Assembly: GCA_963769905.1 (NCBI GenBank)
Contig: CAVYNG010000002.1
Span: 558,001 to 622,000, forward strand
Direction: 5' to 3'
DNA: 64,000 nucleotides
Origin: Bog-756 sp963769905
GTDB lineage: Bacteria; Actinomycetota; Acidimicrobiia; Acidimicrobiales; RAAP-2
Part shown: in pieces, positions 22,699 to 32,331 of the stretch
How the letters are laid out: the number at the start of each line of letters is the position of its first letter
How positions within the stretch are numbered: position 1 is the stretch's first letter
Program-made: the position numbers and the translations under genes
The notes under the pieces: model-generated
Databases searched by the model: none
Told to the model about the DNA's origin: nothing
What the model saw: the letters and a program-made list of their open reading frames with translations, nothing else

Positions 22699-25206
22699 AT
22701 GGCACGCGCCTACGACGTCATCGCGGTCGAGAAGAAGTGGCAGCGGCGTTGGGCCGAGGAGGGCACCTACGAGGTCGACGCCGACGACCCGCGTCCCCCC
22801 TGGTACGTGCTCACCATGTACCCCTATCCCTCCGGGCCGGCCCACATGGGCCACGTCCGCAACTACACCTTCGGTGACCTGCTGGTTCGTCATCGGACCA
22901 TGCAGGGCTACGCCGTGCTCTCGCCCTTCGGCTTCGACTCGTTCGGCTTGCCGGCCGAGAACGCGGCGATCCAGACCGGCACCCACCCACGGGTCTTCAC
23001 CGAGGCGCGAATCGCCGAGCTGAAGGAATCGATCACCGCGCTCGGCGCCGTCTACGACTGGCGCCGCGAGATCCGCAGCCACGACCCCCAGTACATCAAG
23101 TGGAACCAGTACCTCTTCATCCGCCTGCTCGAGGCCGGCCTCGCCTATCGCGCCAAGGCACCGGTGAACTGGTGCCCGGGCTGTCAGACGGTCCTCGCCA
23201 ACGAGCAGGTGCTCACCGACGGCACCTGTGAGCGCTCCGGCGACGTCGTCGAAAAGCGCGATCTCGAGCAATGGTTCTTCGCCATCACCCACTACGCGGA
23301 CGAGCTGCTCGCGGGTCTCGCTGACCTCGACTGGCCGGAGCGGGTCAAGGTGATGCAACGCAATTGGATCGGCCGCTCCGACGGTGCCGAGTACGACCTG
23401 GTGGTCGAGGGACGGGACGGTTCGGACGGCCGTGACCGGCTCGCCCTGCGGGTCTTCACCACCCGACCGGACACCTCCTTCGGGATGACCTACGCGGTCG
23501 TCGCGCCCGAGCACCTCCTCCTCGACGAGCTCACCACTCCCGAGCATCGCGAGGAGGTCACGACGTTGAAGGCCCGGGCGGCTGCCAGCACCGACGTCGA
23601 GCGGCTCTCCGAGAGCGGCGCAGCGAGCCTTGGCAAGCGCGGGGTGTTCACCGGCTCGTCGGTGGTCAACCCTTTCACCGGCAGGGTGGTCCCGGTCTAC
23701 GTCGCCGACTACGTGCTGATGGGGTACGGAACCGGCGCCATCATGGCGGTGCCCGCCGAGGATCACCGCGACTTCGACTTTGCCGAGGCTTACGGACTCC
23801 CGGTGGTGCGCACCGTGCAGCCTCCCGAGGGTTTCGAGGAGCACGGCGGGCCGAACGGCGGCCCGGGTCGCGCCTATACCGGCGACGGCGTGAAGATCAA
23901 CAGCGAATGGCTCGACGGGCTCGACATCCCGACCGCCAAGGAACGGGCGATCGAATGGCTCGAGGAAAAGGGCATCGGTACCCGGACGGTCAACTATCGG
24001 CTGCGCGACTGGCTCGTGTCGCGCCAGCGTTTTTGGGGCTGCCCGATCCCGATCGTCTACTGCGAAGAGCACGGGATCGTCCCGGTCCCCTTCGACCAGT
24101 TGCCCGTGCTCGCGCCCGACGACGTCGAGTTCCTCCCGACAGGCAAGTCACCGCTCGCGACCCACCAGGGGTTCCTGCACACCTCCTGTCCGATCTGCGG
24201 AGGGCCGGCCACCCGCGAGTCCGACACCATGGACACCTTCGTCGACTCGTCGTGGTACTTCCTGCGCTTCTGCGATCCCTGGTCCACCGACCGGCCCTTC
24301 GATCCCGAGCTCCTCCGCCACTGGATGCCGGTCGATCAGTACATCGGCGGCATCGAACACGCGATCCTCCACCTCCTCTACGCGCGCTTCTACACGAAGG
24401 CGCTGGTCGACCTCGGCATTGCGCCGGAGGGACTGCGCGAACCATTCGAGCGCCTGTTCACCCAGGGCATGATCCGGATGGACGGGAAGAAGATGTCGAA
24501 GTCGAGGGGGAACCTGGTCGCCCCTTCGAGCTTCCTGACCACCGTCGGTGCCGACGCCCTCCGACTCTTCCACCTCTTCGTCGGGCCACCTGCCGACGAC
24601 GTCGACTGGACCGATCAGACCGACAGCGTGATCGAGGGCTGCGGCCGCTTCCTCGACCGGGTCTGGCGGCTGGCGGTCGGAACCGGGGAGCAGGTTTCTC
24701 CGCGGGGCGGTGAGCCGACCGATGAGGACCTCGAGATCCGGCGGGCCACCCACCGGCTGATCGACAAGGTCAGCCGCGACTACGAGCGCTGGTCGTACAA
24801 CACGGCGGTCGCCGCGTGTATGGAGTTCGTCAACCTTCTCCAGCCCTACGTTCGCGACGGCGGCCACCAGGCGGTGGCGGCCGAGGCGGTGGACACCTTG
24901 TTGCTCCTGCTCGCCCCCATGGCTCCCCATCTCAGCGCAGAGGCGTGGGAGCGGCGCCGCGGCGACCACGTCCACGAGCATGCCTGGCCGGTCGCGGACC
25001 CCGCCTACCTCACCGAGCAGACCGTGACCATGGTGGTCCAGGTCAACGGGAAGGTACGCGATCGCCTCGAGGTGGCGCCCGAGATCTCGGACGCCGATGC
25101 CGAGCGCCTCGCCCTCGCGTCCGCACACGTCGCCGAGACCTTGGCCGGCGCCGAACCCCGCCGGGTGGTGGTCCGCGCGCCGAAGCTGGTCAACATCGTC
25201 CCCTGA
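22699..25206 (+). CDS. leuS: Leucyl-tRNA synthetase
   Basis: An 835-residue class Ia synthetase that charges tRNA-Leu. The HIGH motif appears as HMGH (49-52) in PYPSGPAHMGHVRN. The zinc-type insert has CPGCQ. The CP1 editing domain includes TGAIMAVPAEDHRDFDFA, with the Asp that anchors the substrate amino group. KMSKS is at 598-602. The anticodon-binding domain and the short C-terminal domain (VTMVVQVNGKVRDRLEVAPE) are complete. Length is normal for bacterial LeuS. It is monocistronic, with a leaderless-type promoter. Confidence 0.97.
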   Translation: MARAYDVIAVEKKWQRRWAEEGTYEVDADDPRPPWYVLTMYPYPSGPAHMGHVRNYTFGDLLVRHRTMQGYAVLSPFGFDSFGLPAENAAIQTGTHPRVFTEARIAELKESITALGAVYDWRREIRSHDPQYIKWNQYLFIRLLEAGLAYRAKAPVNWCPGCQTVLANEQVLTDGTCERSGDVVEKRDLEQWFFAITHYADELLAGLADLDWPERVKVMQRNWIGRSDGAEYDLVVEGRDGSDGRDRLALRVFTTRPDTSFGMTYAVVAPEHLLLDELTTPEHREEVTTLKARAAASTDVERLSESGAASLGKRGVFTGSSVVNPFTGRVVPVYVADYVLMGYGTGAIMAVPAEDHRDFDFAEAYGLPVVRTVQPPEGFEEHGGPNGGPGRAYTGDGVKINSEWLDGLDIPTAKERAIEWLEEKGIGTRTVNYRLRDWLVSRQRFWGCPIPIVYCEEHGIVPVPFDQLPVLAPDDVEFLPTGKSPLATHQGFLHTSCPICGGPATRESDTMDTFVDSSWYFLRFCDPWSTDRPFDPELLRHWMPVDQYIGGIEHAILHLLYARFYTKALVDLGIAPEGLREPFERLFTQGMIRMDGKKMSKSRGNLVAPSSFLTTVGADALRLFHLFVGPPADDVDWTDQTDSVIEGCGRFLDRVWRLAVGTGEQVSPRGGEPTDEDLEIRRATHRLIDKVSRDYERWSYNTAVAACMEFVNLLQPYVRDGGHQAVAAEAVDTLLLLLAPMAPHLSAEAWERRRGDHVHEHAWPVADPAYLTEQTVTMVVQVNGKVRDRLEVAPEISDADAERLALASAHVAETLAGAEPRRVVVRAPKLVNIVP

Positions 25207-25222
25207 TCCGGCGCCCGGTGCG

Positions 25223-26227
25223 CTACTTGAAGGCGGCCAGCACTTCTGCCCAGCGATCGGGCGCGATGCCGTAGGGCGCATAGACGTTGAACCGGTCGAC
25301 GATGTCGCCGTACCGCTCGCGCACCCGGTCTGCGATCACGTCGAGCTCGCCGATCACTGCGAAAGTGGCGAGCACCTCGTCGTCGATGAGGTGGGTCATC
25401 TCGTCCCATTCGCCGCGCCGCGAGAGCGTGTGCAGGTCGGTCTGGAGGTCGCCCCAGCCGTGGAGATCGAGGACCGGCCGGTAGGCGGGGGTGGAGCCGT
25501 AGAACGCGATCTGCTTCTTCGTGGCCGCGATCGCCGCGTCGAAGCCCGATTCCTCGAGCGCGGTGACGACCATCCCCGGGTACGAGATCTGGAATTCCGA
25601 GCGCGGCCGGTTGCCTGCGGCGAAGCCCCGTTCGAGGGCGGGAAGGGTCACCTCCCGCAGGTATCGCTCGGTGGTGAAGCCGTGGACGATCATCCCATCC
25701 GCCACCTCCCCGGCCACTTCGGTCATCAGCGGGCCCACCGCAGCGAGGAAGATCCGTGGGTTCCCGTAGGGATTCGGCCCCGGGTCGAACATCGGGGTCA
25801 TCAGGATGTGGCGGTAGAACCTCCCGCGGAACGCGAGACGGCTTCCGTCGGACCAGCTCGCCCAGATTGCACGGATCGCGAGGATGAGCTCGCGCATGCG
25901 TGGGGCCGGGTGCGACCACGGCATCGAGTAGCGCTTCTCGATGTGTGCCTTGATCTGCGAACCGAGCCCGAGCATGCACCGACCCTTGGAGACGGTCTGC
26001 AGATCGTTGGCAACAGTCGCGAGGGTCATCGGGTTGCGCGCGAACGCGACCGCGATCCCGGTGCCGAGCTGGAGCCGTTCGGTGTGCTCGGCGGCCAGCG
26101 CGAGCGGGAGGAACGGGTCGTGGGAGGTCTCGGCGGACCACAGCCCGTCATAGCCGACCCGTTCCGCCCGGGTCGCAGTCTCGACCACGCGACTCGGGTC
26201 GAAGCCGATGAACCCGTCGACCTGCAC
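25223..26227 (-). CDS. LLM-class F420-dependent oxidoreductase (TIGR03617-like)
   Basis: About 334 residues with the luciferase-like TIM-barrel pattern: GYDGLWSAETSHDPFLPLALAAEHTERLQLGTGIAVAFARNPM and a C-terminal DEVLATFAVIGELD segment. This set matches the F420-linked family related to MSMEG_2256. The substrate is unknown. GTG at 26227 (VQVDGF) was chosen because TACGGT lies 7 bases upstream as a leaderless -10; GTG at 26236 is the alternative. It requires cofactor F420, typical of actinobacteria. Confidence 0.85.
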   Translation of the reverse strand: MQVDGFIGFDPSRVVETATRAERVGYDGLWSAETSHDPFLPLALAAEHTERLQLGTGIAVAFARNPMTLATVANDLQTVSKGRCMLGLGSQIKAHIEKRYSMPWSHPAPRMRELILAIRAIWASWSDGSRLAFRGRFYRHILMTPMFDPGPNPYGNPRIFLAAVGPLMTEVAGEVADGMIVHGFTTERYLREVTLPALERGFAAGNRPRSEFQISYPGMVVTALEESGFDAAIAATKKQIAFYGSTPAYRPVLDLHGWGDLQTDLHTLSRRGEWDEMTHLIDDEVLATFAVIGELDVIADRVRERYGDIVDRFNVYAPYGIAPDRWAEVLAAFK

Positions 26228-26307
26228 GCTGCGCACCGTAGCGTGCGAGGCGGCTTTCGATCGGCGGATCGTTGCGTCTTCACCTCCGGGTGCTCCACAA
26301 TTTGCAG

Positions 26308-26850
26308 ATGGCCGGCGTCCATCACAACGGGTCGGGCCGTCCTCCCGTGGATCCGGCGGAGAACCCGTCGCCTCGTGCGGTTCCCGAGCTCCCGACCGAC
26401 GAGGGGTTTCGTGATCCCACGGTGGCGCCGCCGGGGCCGCCGCAGGCGGAGACGGTGACCGACGAGGACCGCAGCCGCTTCGGGGTGTTGCTCGACCACG
26501 CCGCGGAGCGAGGGCTGCTCGGTCCCACCGATTACGAGGTGCGCCTCCGCGACCTTGCAGAGGCCACCTCGATCGAGCAGATGACCGCGATCGTGAGCGA
26601 GCTCCCGGCCTTCACCTCGATCGCCGGTACGACAGCGGAGCAGACCCGTACCGCGTCCGACGCACTCGCCTTTGGGACCATGGCATCGCCCGTCGCTCGC
26701 CGCAGGGCCCCGTGGGCGCTGCTCGTCATCGTGGTGGCGGCGGTCGCTCTCGCACTGATGGTCCTCGCGCTCTACACCGCGCACACCGTGCACACTCGCA
26801 CCGGCGGAGGTCAGTCTGCGCCGGTGACCCTCAGCGTCCCTCGCCTCTGA
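26308..26850 (+). CDS. DUF1707 membrane protein
   Basis: About 180 residues. EDRSRFGVLLDHAAERGLLGPTDYEVRLRDLAEATSIEQMTAIVSELP is a SHOCT-like DUF1707 domain, followed by a linker and one C-terminal transmembrane helix (WALLVIVVAAVALALMVLALYTA). The role of DUF1707 is unknown; the domain is frequent in actinobacterial membrane proteins. CACAAT lies 6 bases before the ATG. The 3' end overlaps the converging PAC2 gene by 20 bases. Confidence 0.75.
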   Translation: MAGVHHNGSGRPPVDPAENPSPRAVPELPTDEGFRDPTVAPPGPPQAETVTDEDRSRFGVLLDHAAERGLLGPTDYEVRLRDLAEATSIEQMTAIVSELPAFTSIAGTTAEQTRTASDALAFGTMASPVARRRAPWALLVIVVAAVALALMVLALYTAHTVHTRTGGGQSAPVTLSVPRL

Positions 26851-27739
26851 GGAACCGCTCGAGCTCGGCCGCGATCTCGTCACCGCTCGGCACCTCGGCG
26901 TCGAGGCCGAGCGGGTTGACCTCCTCCGAGTCGATCGCACTCTCGAGCCGGCGCACCATCTCCAGATGGTCGGGGTTCGAGGCGATCAGCTCATCGACCT
27001 GCAGCCTGGTCGCGTCGCCGGCGCTGCGCAGTGACGAAGACGTGAACGTCGCGCCGGTGACCGATGCCAGACCCTCGACGAGAGCAGCGCTCGCTTCGGG
27101 GTAGGGCATCGCGGACACATAGTGGGGGACACGTGCCCACAGTCCGATGACAGGAACGCCGGCCTTTCCGAGCGAGACCTCGAGGGCAGCCTGCACGCCG
27201 GCGGGGACCTCGAGCGTCCCGCGGACGGTACCGACCCTCCCGGCCAGGTCCGCGTACTCGGGTGGCACCGTCGAGGCCAGCTTGACCGGTCGGGTGTGCG
27301 GCGTCGGCGCGGGGAAGGCACCGAGGCCGACGACCGTACGGACCTGAAGGGCCTGGGCGAGCCCGACCACCGCCTCGATGAAGGTCGGCCAGAGGAAGTC
27401 CGGTTCCGGACCGGTCAGGTACAGCATGTCGGCACCGTCTCGGTCCTTGCCGGCGACGATCCGGATCGTCGGCCAGGTGAGCTGGGTGGTGACCCCGTCC
27501 TCGAGGCGGGCGATCGGGCGGCGCGCGCGCTGGTCGATGAGCGGCTCGGCGTCGAACGTGGCGACCTCTGCGATCGGCGAGGAGATCAGGAGCTCCGCAA
27601 TGGCCCCCGACGCACCCATGCCGGCATCGACCCAACCCTCGAGCGCGACAACCAGCACCGGGTCGGTGACCCCCTTGGAGGGAGGGTCGGGCCAGGCCGG
27701 CTCGAAACGGTAGAGAGATGATGCGTCGTGATCGGTCAC
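26831..27739 (-). CDS. PAC2-family protein
   Basis: About 302 residues from GTG at 27739, which overlaps the upstream stop by 4 bases. DPVLVVALEGWVDAGMGASGAIAELL and TVVGLGAFPAPTPHTRPV, then GVPVIGLWARVPHYVSAMPYPEASAALVEGL, are the core of the PAC2 (proteasome assembly chaperone 2-like) family. In actinobacteria these proteins have no settled function. The C-terminus is acidic. It is in an operon with the phosphotransferase gene upstream. Confidence 0.88.
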   Translation of the reverse strand: MTDHDASSLYRFEPAWPDPPSKGVTDPVLVVALEGWVDAGMGASGAIAELLISSPIAEVATFDAEPLIDQRARRPIARLEDGVTTQLTWPTIRIVAGKDRDGADMLYLTGPEPDFLWPTFIEAVVGLAQALQVRTVVGLGAFPAPTPHTRPVKLASTVPPEYADLAGRVGTVRGTLEVPAGVQAALEVSLGKAGVPVIGLWARVPHYVSAMPYPEASAALVEGLASVTGATFTSSSLRSAGDATRLQVDELIASNPDHLEMVRRLESAIDSEEVNPLGLDAEVPSGDEIAAELERFLRGEGR

Positions 27740-28797
27740 AGCGACTCCACTTCGGCCAGCGCCCGCTCGCCGAGTCGGCCGACGTGGGCGGCGAACTGGT
27801 CGACGCCGGAGCGATCGCCGGCGGCCGCCCCACCGGCATAGCGCACGTGGACGCCCTGGAGGATACAGGCGAGCTTCCAGAGCCCGAACGCGCGGTAGTA
27901 GGCGATCGCGGAGATGTCGCGTCCCGAGTCGGCCGCGTACCGCTCGAGGAGCTCCGCGCGGCTGGCAAAGCCCGGCAAGGTGGTCGGGGCCACCCCGACC
28001 AGGGCCTGGTCGCCGTCGCCGGGCTCGGCCCAGTAGACGAGGAGGAGGCCGAGGTCGGCCAAGGGGTCTCCCAGTGTGCAGATCTCCCAGTCGAGGATCG
28101 CGGCCACGTTCCCCTGGTCGTCGAGGACCGTGTTGTCGAGCCGGTAGTCCCCGTGGACGACGGCCACCCCTTGTTGCTCGGGGATGCTGGCGCACAACAG
28201 CTCGTAGACCCGGTCGACCACCCCGGGCCCCCGCTCCCCGTCGAGGGTCGACTGGGCGAACTGGGTGTGCCAGCGCTTGAGCTGACGTGCGATGTAGCCG
28301 TCTCGCCGGGCGAAGTCGGAGAGGCCGATCGCGTCGATGTCGACCGCGTGCAACTTTGCGAGCGTGTCCACCAGCGAGCGGCCAGCTTCGCTACGGGCGG
28401 CCTCGGTCAGCCTCGAGGCCGTTTGCTCGTCGCGCACGATGTTACCCTCGACGTAGGACATCACGTAGAAGGGCGCACCGTTGACCGTGGCATCGGAGCA
28501 CAGTCCATAGGTGCGAGGCACCGGTACACCGGTCGGTGCGAGCGCGCTGATGACGGTGAACTCGCGCGCCATGTCGTGGGCGGTCGGGAGGACGTGACTC
28601 ACCGGAGGCCGGCGTAGTGCGAAGGACCGACCGGAGTGATCCGTCACCCGGTAGGTGAGGTTCGAGCGGCCCCCTGCGATCAGATCGAACCGGAAGGGTG
28701 GCACCGCACCGTCGACGTGGGAGTTCAGCCACTCGCTCACCGGTCCGACCACGATCCCCTCGACCGCAACGTCGACGGCGGGGTGCGCGGCGTCCAT
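27736..28797 (-). CDS. APH/ACAD10-like phosphotransferase
   Basis: A 353-residue protein-kinase-like fold. IAGGRSNLTYRV is the nucleotide-binding loop, VVHGDYRLDNTVLDD the catalytic loop with the active-site Asp, and AAILDWEICTLGDPLADLG the metal-binding loop. The set matches the aminoglycoside phosphotransferase family, ACAD10/11 branch, often linked to acyl-CoA metabolism in actinobacteria. The acceptor substrate is unknown. It is the first gene of a two-gene operon with PAC2. Confidence 0.87.
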   Translation of the reverse strand: MDAAHPAVDVAVEGIVVGPVSEWLNSHVDGAVPPFRFDLIAGGRSNLTYRVTDHSGRSFALRRPPVSHVLPTAHDMAREFTVISALAPTGVPVPRTYGLCSDATVNGAPFYVMSYVEGNIVRDEQTASRLTEAARSEAGRSLVDTLAKLHAVDIDAIGLSDFARRDGYIARQLKRWHTQFAQSTLDGERGPGVVDRVYELLCASIPEQQGVAVVHGDYRLDNTVLDDQGNVAAILDWEICTLGDPLADLGLLLVYWAEPGDGDQALVGVAPTTLPGFASRAELLERYAADSGRDISAIAYYRAFGLWKLACILQGVHVRYAGGAAAGDRSGVDQFAAHVGRLGERALAEVESL

Positions 28798-28907
28798 CAG
28801 CCTGCTCCGGAGAACCGAGGGTCGCGTGCGGTCGAGGTCACTCCATGACGCTACCTGGCGTGGCCGGCCGGCCGGTGTTGCCGGGTCGTCCCGGTATCGT
28901 CTTCGTG

Positions 28908-29621
28908 ATGATCGACGTCACCGATGCCACGTTCGAGGAGGAGATCCTCCGGCGCTCCATGGAGGTGCCGGTGGTCGTCGACCTCTGGGCACCCTGGTGC
29001 GGTCCGTGTCGGACGCTCGGGCCGATCCTCGAGCGGGTCGTCGACGCGACCGCCGGGACCGTGGTTCTCGCCAAGGTCAACGTCGACGAGAATCCGACCA
29101 TCGCTGCGAGCTTTCGGGTCCAGTCGATCCCTGCGGTGTTCGCCCTGCGGGACGGCACGGTCGTCGACCAGTTCATCGGCGCACTGCCCGAGGAAGCAGT
29201 GGCGGACTTCGTGGGCCGGCTCTCACCGAGCGAGGTCGACCGGCTGGTCGCCGAGGGCGTCGAGTCGGGCAGCGCGGAGATGCTCCGTCAGGCTCTCGAG
29301 CTCCAGCCCGACCACCCCGGCGCGATCACCGCGCTCTCGGCGATGCTGATCGGCAGTGGGGAGACCGACGAGGCGATCGGCCTCCTGCGCCGCATCCCCG
29401 AGACACCCGAAGTCCGCCGGCTGCTCGCAGAGGCGCGCCTCGCCTCGCAGGAGGTCCACGTCGACGGCGCAGAGGTGTCCGAACTGCTCGACAGGCTCCT
29501 CGAGCGGGTCCGCGACGACAGCACCGCGCGCCAGGAATTCCTCGACCTCCTCGAGACCCTCGGCCCCGACGATCCGCGCACGAGCGACTACCGCAAGGCG
29601 CTCGCCGCGCGGCTCTTCTGA
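28908..29621 (+). CDS. YbbN/CnoX-like thioredoxin-TPR protein
   Basis: About 237 residues. The thioredoxin domain (residues 1-105) has the active site WAPWCGPC and the cis-Pro region QSIPAVFALRDG. The C-terminal half is TPR-like (AEMLRQALELQPDHPGAITALSAMLI...DEAIGLLRRIPE). This is the architecture of YbbN/CnoX, a chaperone-redoxin, and here CGPC is intact. ATG at 28908 was chosen because TATCGT ends 7 bases before it (leaderless); the longer frame upstream is low-complexity. Confidence 0.88.
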   Translation: MIDVTDATFEEEILRRSMEVPVVVDLWAPWCGPCRTLGPILERVVDATAGTVVLAKVNVDENPTIAASFRVQSIPAVFALRDGTVVDQFIGALPEEAVADFVGRLSPSEVDRLVAEGVESGSAEMLRQALELQPDHPGAITALSAMLIGSGETDEAIGLLRRIPETPEVRRLLAEARLASQEVHVDGAEVSELLDRLLERVRDDSTARQEFLDLLETLGPDDPRTSDYRKALAARLF

Positions 29622-29665
29622 ACCTCGGGCGAGCACCCGAACCGCACGGCGGTAGCGTCACCGAC

Positions 29666-30532
29666 GTGCCGGCGAGGACGCTCGCGCTCGGGCAGCGGAC
29701 CATCGACCTCCGCCACCGGGCGATCGTGATGGGGATCCTCAACCGCACCCCGGATTCCTTCTACGACCGGGGTGCGACCTTCGCGCTCGACGAGCTGCTC
29801 CGACGAGCGGAGGCTCTCGTCGCCGAGGGGGCCGACCTGCTCGACGTGGGCGGCGTCAAGGCGGGCCCAGGGCCCGAGGTCTCCGAGACGGAGGAGCTCG
29901 ACCGTGTCGTCCCCGCGATCGAGGCGCTGCACGCCCGCTTCGACACACCGCTCTCGGTCGACACCTGGCGCGCGGCGGTGGCCGCGGAGTCCTTCGCCGC
30001 GGGAGCGGTGATGGGCAACGACATCAGCGGGTTCGCCGACCTCGCGTACCTTGCGACTGCGGCCGCCGCCGGTGCGACCGTGGTCGCCACGCACATCCGG
30101 CTCCGTCCCCGCGTTCCCGACCCCGAGCCGGTCTACGACGATCTGATCGAGGAGGTCTGCCGGTTCCTCCTCCACCGCGCCCGGCTGGCCGTCGATGCGG
30201 GGATCGCGCCCGAGCGGATCGTGCTCGACGCGGGACTCGACCTCGGGAAGACCGCGGTGCAGTCGCTGACCTTGCTGCGCGCGTCGGACCGCCTCGCCGG
30301 GCTCGGCTACCCGCTGCTCCTGTCCGCCTCCAACAAGACGTTTCTCGGGAAGGTGCTCGACCTCGAGATCGACGCACGCCGCGAGGCGTCTCTCGCCGCG
30401 ACGGCCATCGGCGTGACCCTCGGTTGCCGGATCGTCCGGGTGCACGAGGTGGCGGCCCACCGTCAGGTCTGCCGGGTGCTGGCCGCGGTCAGCGAGGCCT
30501 CGGCGTGCGAACCGGTGCCACACGCACCATGA
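29666..30532 (+). CDS. folP2: FolP2-type dihydropteroate synthase homologue
   Basis: 288 residues from GTG at 29666, with TAGCGT 7 bases upstream. MGILNRTPDSFYDRG is the pterin-binding signature of DHPS. However, the second loop reads DVGGVKAGPGPEVS in place of GGESTRPG. That replacement is the mark of actinobacterial FolP2 proteins such as Mycobacterium Rv1207, which do not show normal DHPS activity. It is therefore probably not the folate enzyme, although the TIM barrel is complete. It lies between ybbN-like and holA. Confidence 0.82.
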   Translation: MPARTLALGQRTIDLRHRAIVMGILNRTPDSFYDRGATFALDELLRRAEALVAEGADLLDVGGVKAGPGPEVSETEELDRVVPAIEALHARFDTPLSVDTWRAAVAAESFAAGAVMGNDISGFADLAYLATAAAAGATVVATHIRLRPRVPDPEPVYDDLIEEVCRFLLHRARLAVDAGIAPERIVLDAGLDLGKTAVQSLTLLRASDRLAGLGYPLLLSASNKTFLGKVLDLEIDARREASLAATAIGVTLGCRIVRVHEVAAHRQVCRVLAAVSEASACEPVPHAP

Positions 30533-30545
30533 GAAGGAACGCCCG

Positions 30546-31589
30546 ATGAGAGGGAGCGACGCCGGGTCGGGGACTCGGCCTTCCGCGCGTCGGGCCGCTC
30601 GGGCGACGGAGTCGCTCCCCGTCTACCTGGTGAAGGGGGACGACCCTTCCCTCGTCGGTCAGGCCGCCCATCTGCTCACCGATCGACTGGTCGCCGAGCG
30701 CGATCCCTCCCTCGTGGTCGAGGAGTTCGGCGGACCGAGCGTCGACCGCCTCGACGTGGGCGCGGTGGTCGATGCCTGCACGACGCCTCCGTTCCTCGTC
30801 GACCGCCGAGTGGTGGTGGTGCGCGAAGCAGGGCAGCTGACCAGCGCGGACGCCGGCCGCCTCACCAGCTACCTGGACGATCCGTTGGAATCGACCGCCC
30901 TCGTGCTGGTCGCCGGGGGTGGGGCCGTGCCGCCGTCGCTGTCGAAGGCCGCGGCGTCGAAGGGCGAGGTGCTCGACACCTCGGTCGGGACCGGTCGGGC
31001 CCGCTCCCAGTGGCTGGCGGTGCATCTGCGGGAAGGTCCGGTCCGTCTGGAGGCGCCGGCCGCGGCGCGGCTGGGCGAGCACCTGGGGGAGGACATGGGC
31101 CGCCTGGCCGGCTTGCTCGACACACTGGCGTCGGCGTACGGGGAAGGCGCCGCGGTGAGCCTCGACGACCTCGAGCCGTTCCTCGGAGAGGCCGGGTCGG
31201 TCGCACCGTGGGAGCTCACCGACGCCATCGACGCCGGTGACACGCGAGGGGCTCTCTCGGTGCTCCGGCGGATGCTCGCCGCCGGTGGGTCACCGCCGCT
31301 CGTCGTGCTCGGAGGGCTCCACCGCCACTACCGGCAACTGCTGCGTCTCGACGGCTCCGGTGCCACCTCCGCCGACCAGGCCGCCGAGCTCCTCGGATTG
31401 AGGAGCAGCTTCCCGGCCGGCAAGGCGCTCACCGTCTCACGCAGGACGAGCACCTCCAGCATCGCCCGGGCGGTCCGCCTGCTCGCGCAGGCCGACCTCG
31501 ACGTACGGGGCACGACCGCCCTCCCGGGCGAGCTGGTGCTGGAGGTGCTTGTCGCCCGGCTCAGCCGGCTGGCCCGTCAGGGAGGATAG
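30546..31589 (+). CDS. holA: DNA polymerase III delta subunit
   Basis: A 347-residue AAA+-like clamp-loader subunit. PVYLVKGDDPSLVGQAAHLLTDRLV opens the N-terminal domain, and FLVDRRVVVVREAGQLTSADAGRLTSYLDDPLESTALVLVAGG and the helical collar ending LPGELVLEVLVARLSRLA follow the HolA pattern. It opens the beta clamp as part of the clamp loader. The first 20 residues are basic low-complexity, so the start may be slightly downstream. It begins 13 bases after folP2. Confidence 0.87.
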   Translation: MRGSDAGSGTRPSARRAARATESLPVYLVKGDDPSLVGQAAHLLTDRLVAERDPSLVVEEFGGPSVDRLDVGAVVDACTTPPFLVDRRVVVVREAGQLTSADAGRLTSYLDDPLESTALVLVAGGGAVPPSLSKAAASKGEVLDTSVGTGRARSQWLAVHLREGPVRLEAPAAARLGEHLGEDMGRLAGLLDTLASAYGEGAAVSLDDLEPFLGEAGSVAPWELTDAIDAGDTRGALSVLRRMLAAGGSPPLVVLGGLHRHYRQLLRLDGSGATSADQAAELLGLRSSFPAGKALTVSRRTSTSSIARAVRLLAQADLDVRGTTALPGELVLEVLVARLSRLARQGG

Positions 31590-31632
31590 GGGGGACTGGA
31601 CGGACCGGCCGGCGGGACAAGAGCCGGAGGGG

Positions 31633-32331
31633 TTACGAACGAACGGCGTCCCTCGCCTGGATACCTGCGTCGGCGACATTCTCCGTCCAGAGCGACCCGT
31701 CCCAGTAACGGAACTGGTGGCGGCCCGTCGGGTCTGCCTTCCATCCCGCCGGAACGGTGGCGGAGCTGTCGGTCGCAAGCAGGCTGGTGCGCTGCATCGG
31801 GTTGTAGGGACGGGTGAACCCGGTCGGCGGAGCGACGGTGTGGGTGGCCGTTCCCGAGTAGGGCGTCGCGGCGGCTGCGGCTACCGCGGCCCCCTCAGGA
31901 CCGGGAGCGCCGACTGTCGCCGGTGCGCGGGCGCCGACAGGCTCGAGGGTCGGGACCGGCGTGGCCTGATCGATCCGCTCGCCGAAGCTGCCGAGGCCGG
32001 CCGGTGCGACGACGGTGCCGGGCAGCTGCAAGTCGTCGCGGAGCTTCGTCGCCACGTCGTCGCCGTAGCGCTCGAAGGGAAGGCTCGCCGCGCGTCCGGC
32101 CTTCGCGATCTCGACGACCTTCGGACGGGCCATGAAGAGGTACATGCCGAGTCCGACGATCGGTACGAGAGCGACGAGGACGAGATAGGCGAGCTTCGAC
32201 TCGTCGGCGCTCCTCCACGCCCATCCTGGCTGCCGGATCACATCGATGGCTCCGGCGATCATCGAGATCGCGACGACCGCCACGACCAAGTCGATCGAGA
32301 TCATGCTCACACCTGCTAGTTCCCCACTCAT
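31633..32331 (-). CDS. PLDc_N and DUF2510 membrane protein
   Basis: A 232-residue protein preceded by AGGAGG. Two N-terminal transmembrane helices enclose a PLDc_N-type segment (LAYLVLVALVPIVGLGMYLFMARP). An Ala/Pro-rich linker leads to a C-terminal DUF2510 motif (PAGWKADPTGRHQFRYWDGSLWTENV), a tryptophan-rich module common in actinobacterial membrane proteins. Function is unknown. It stands alone between holA and the imu operon; 32332-32560 contains no supported gene. Confidence 0.75.
   Translation of the reverse strand: MSGELAGVSMISIDLVVAVVAISMIAGAIDVIRQPGWAWRSADESKLAYLVLVALVPIVGLGMYLFMARPKVVEIAKAGRAASLPFERYGDDVATKLRDDLQLPGTVVAPAGLGSFGERIDQATPVPTLEPVGARAPATVGAPGPEGAAVAAAAATPYSGTATHTVAPPTGFTRPYNPMQRTSLLATDSSATVPAGWKADPTGRHQFRYWDGSLWTENVADAGIQARDAVRS

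Noticed and set aside
22078..24072. Very long open frame antisense to leuS
   Set aside because: A high-GC shadow of the leuS codon pattern; composition is His/Arg/Gly-rich without any family motif.
28655..29665. Long N-terminal extension of the FolP2-like protein
   Set aside because: It runs through the ybbN-like gene in another frame; the GTG at 29666 with a TAGCGT box is the supported start.
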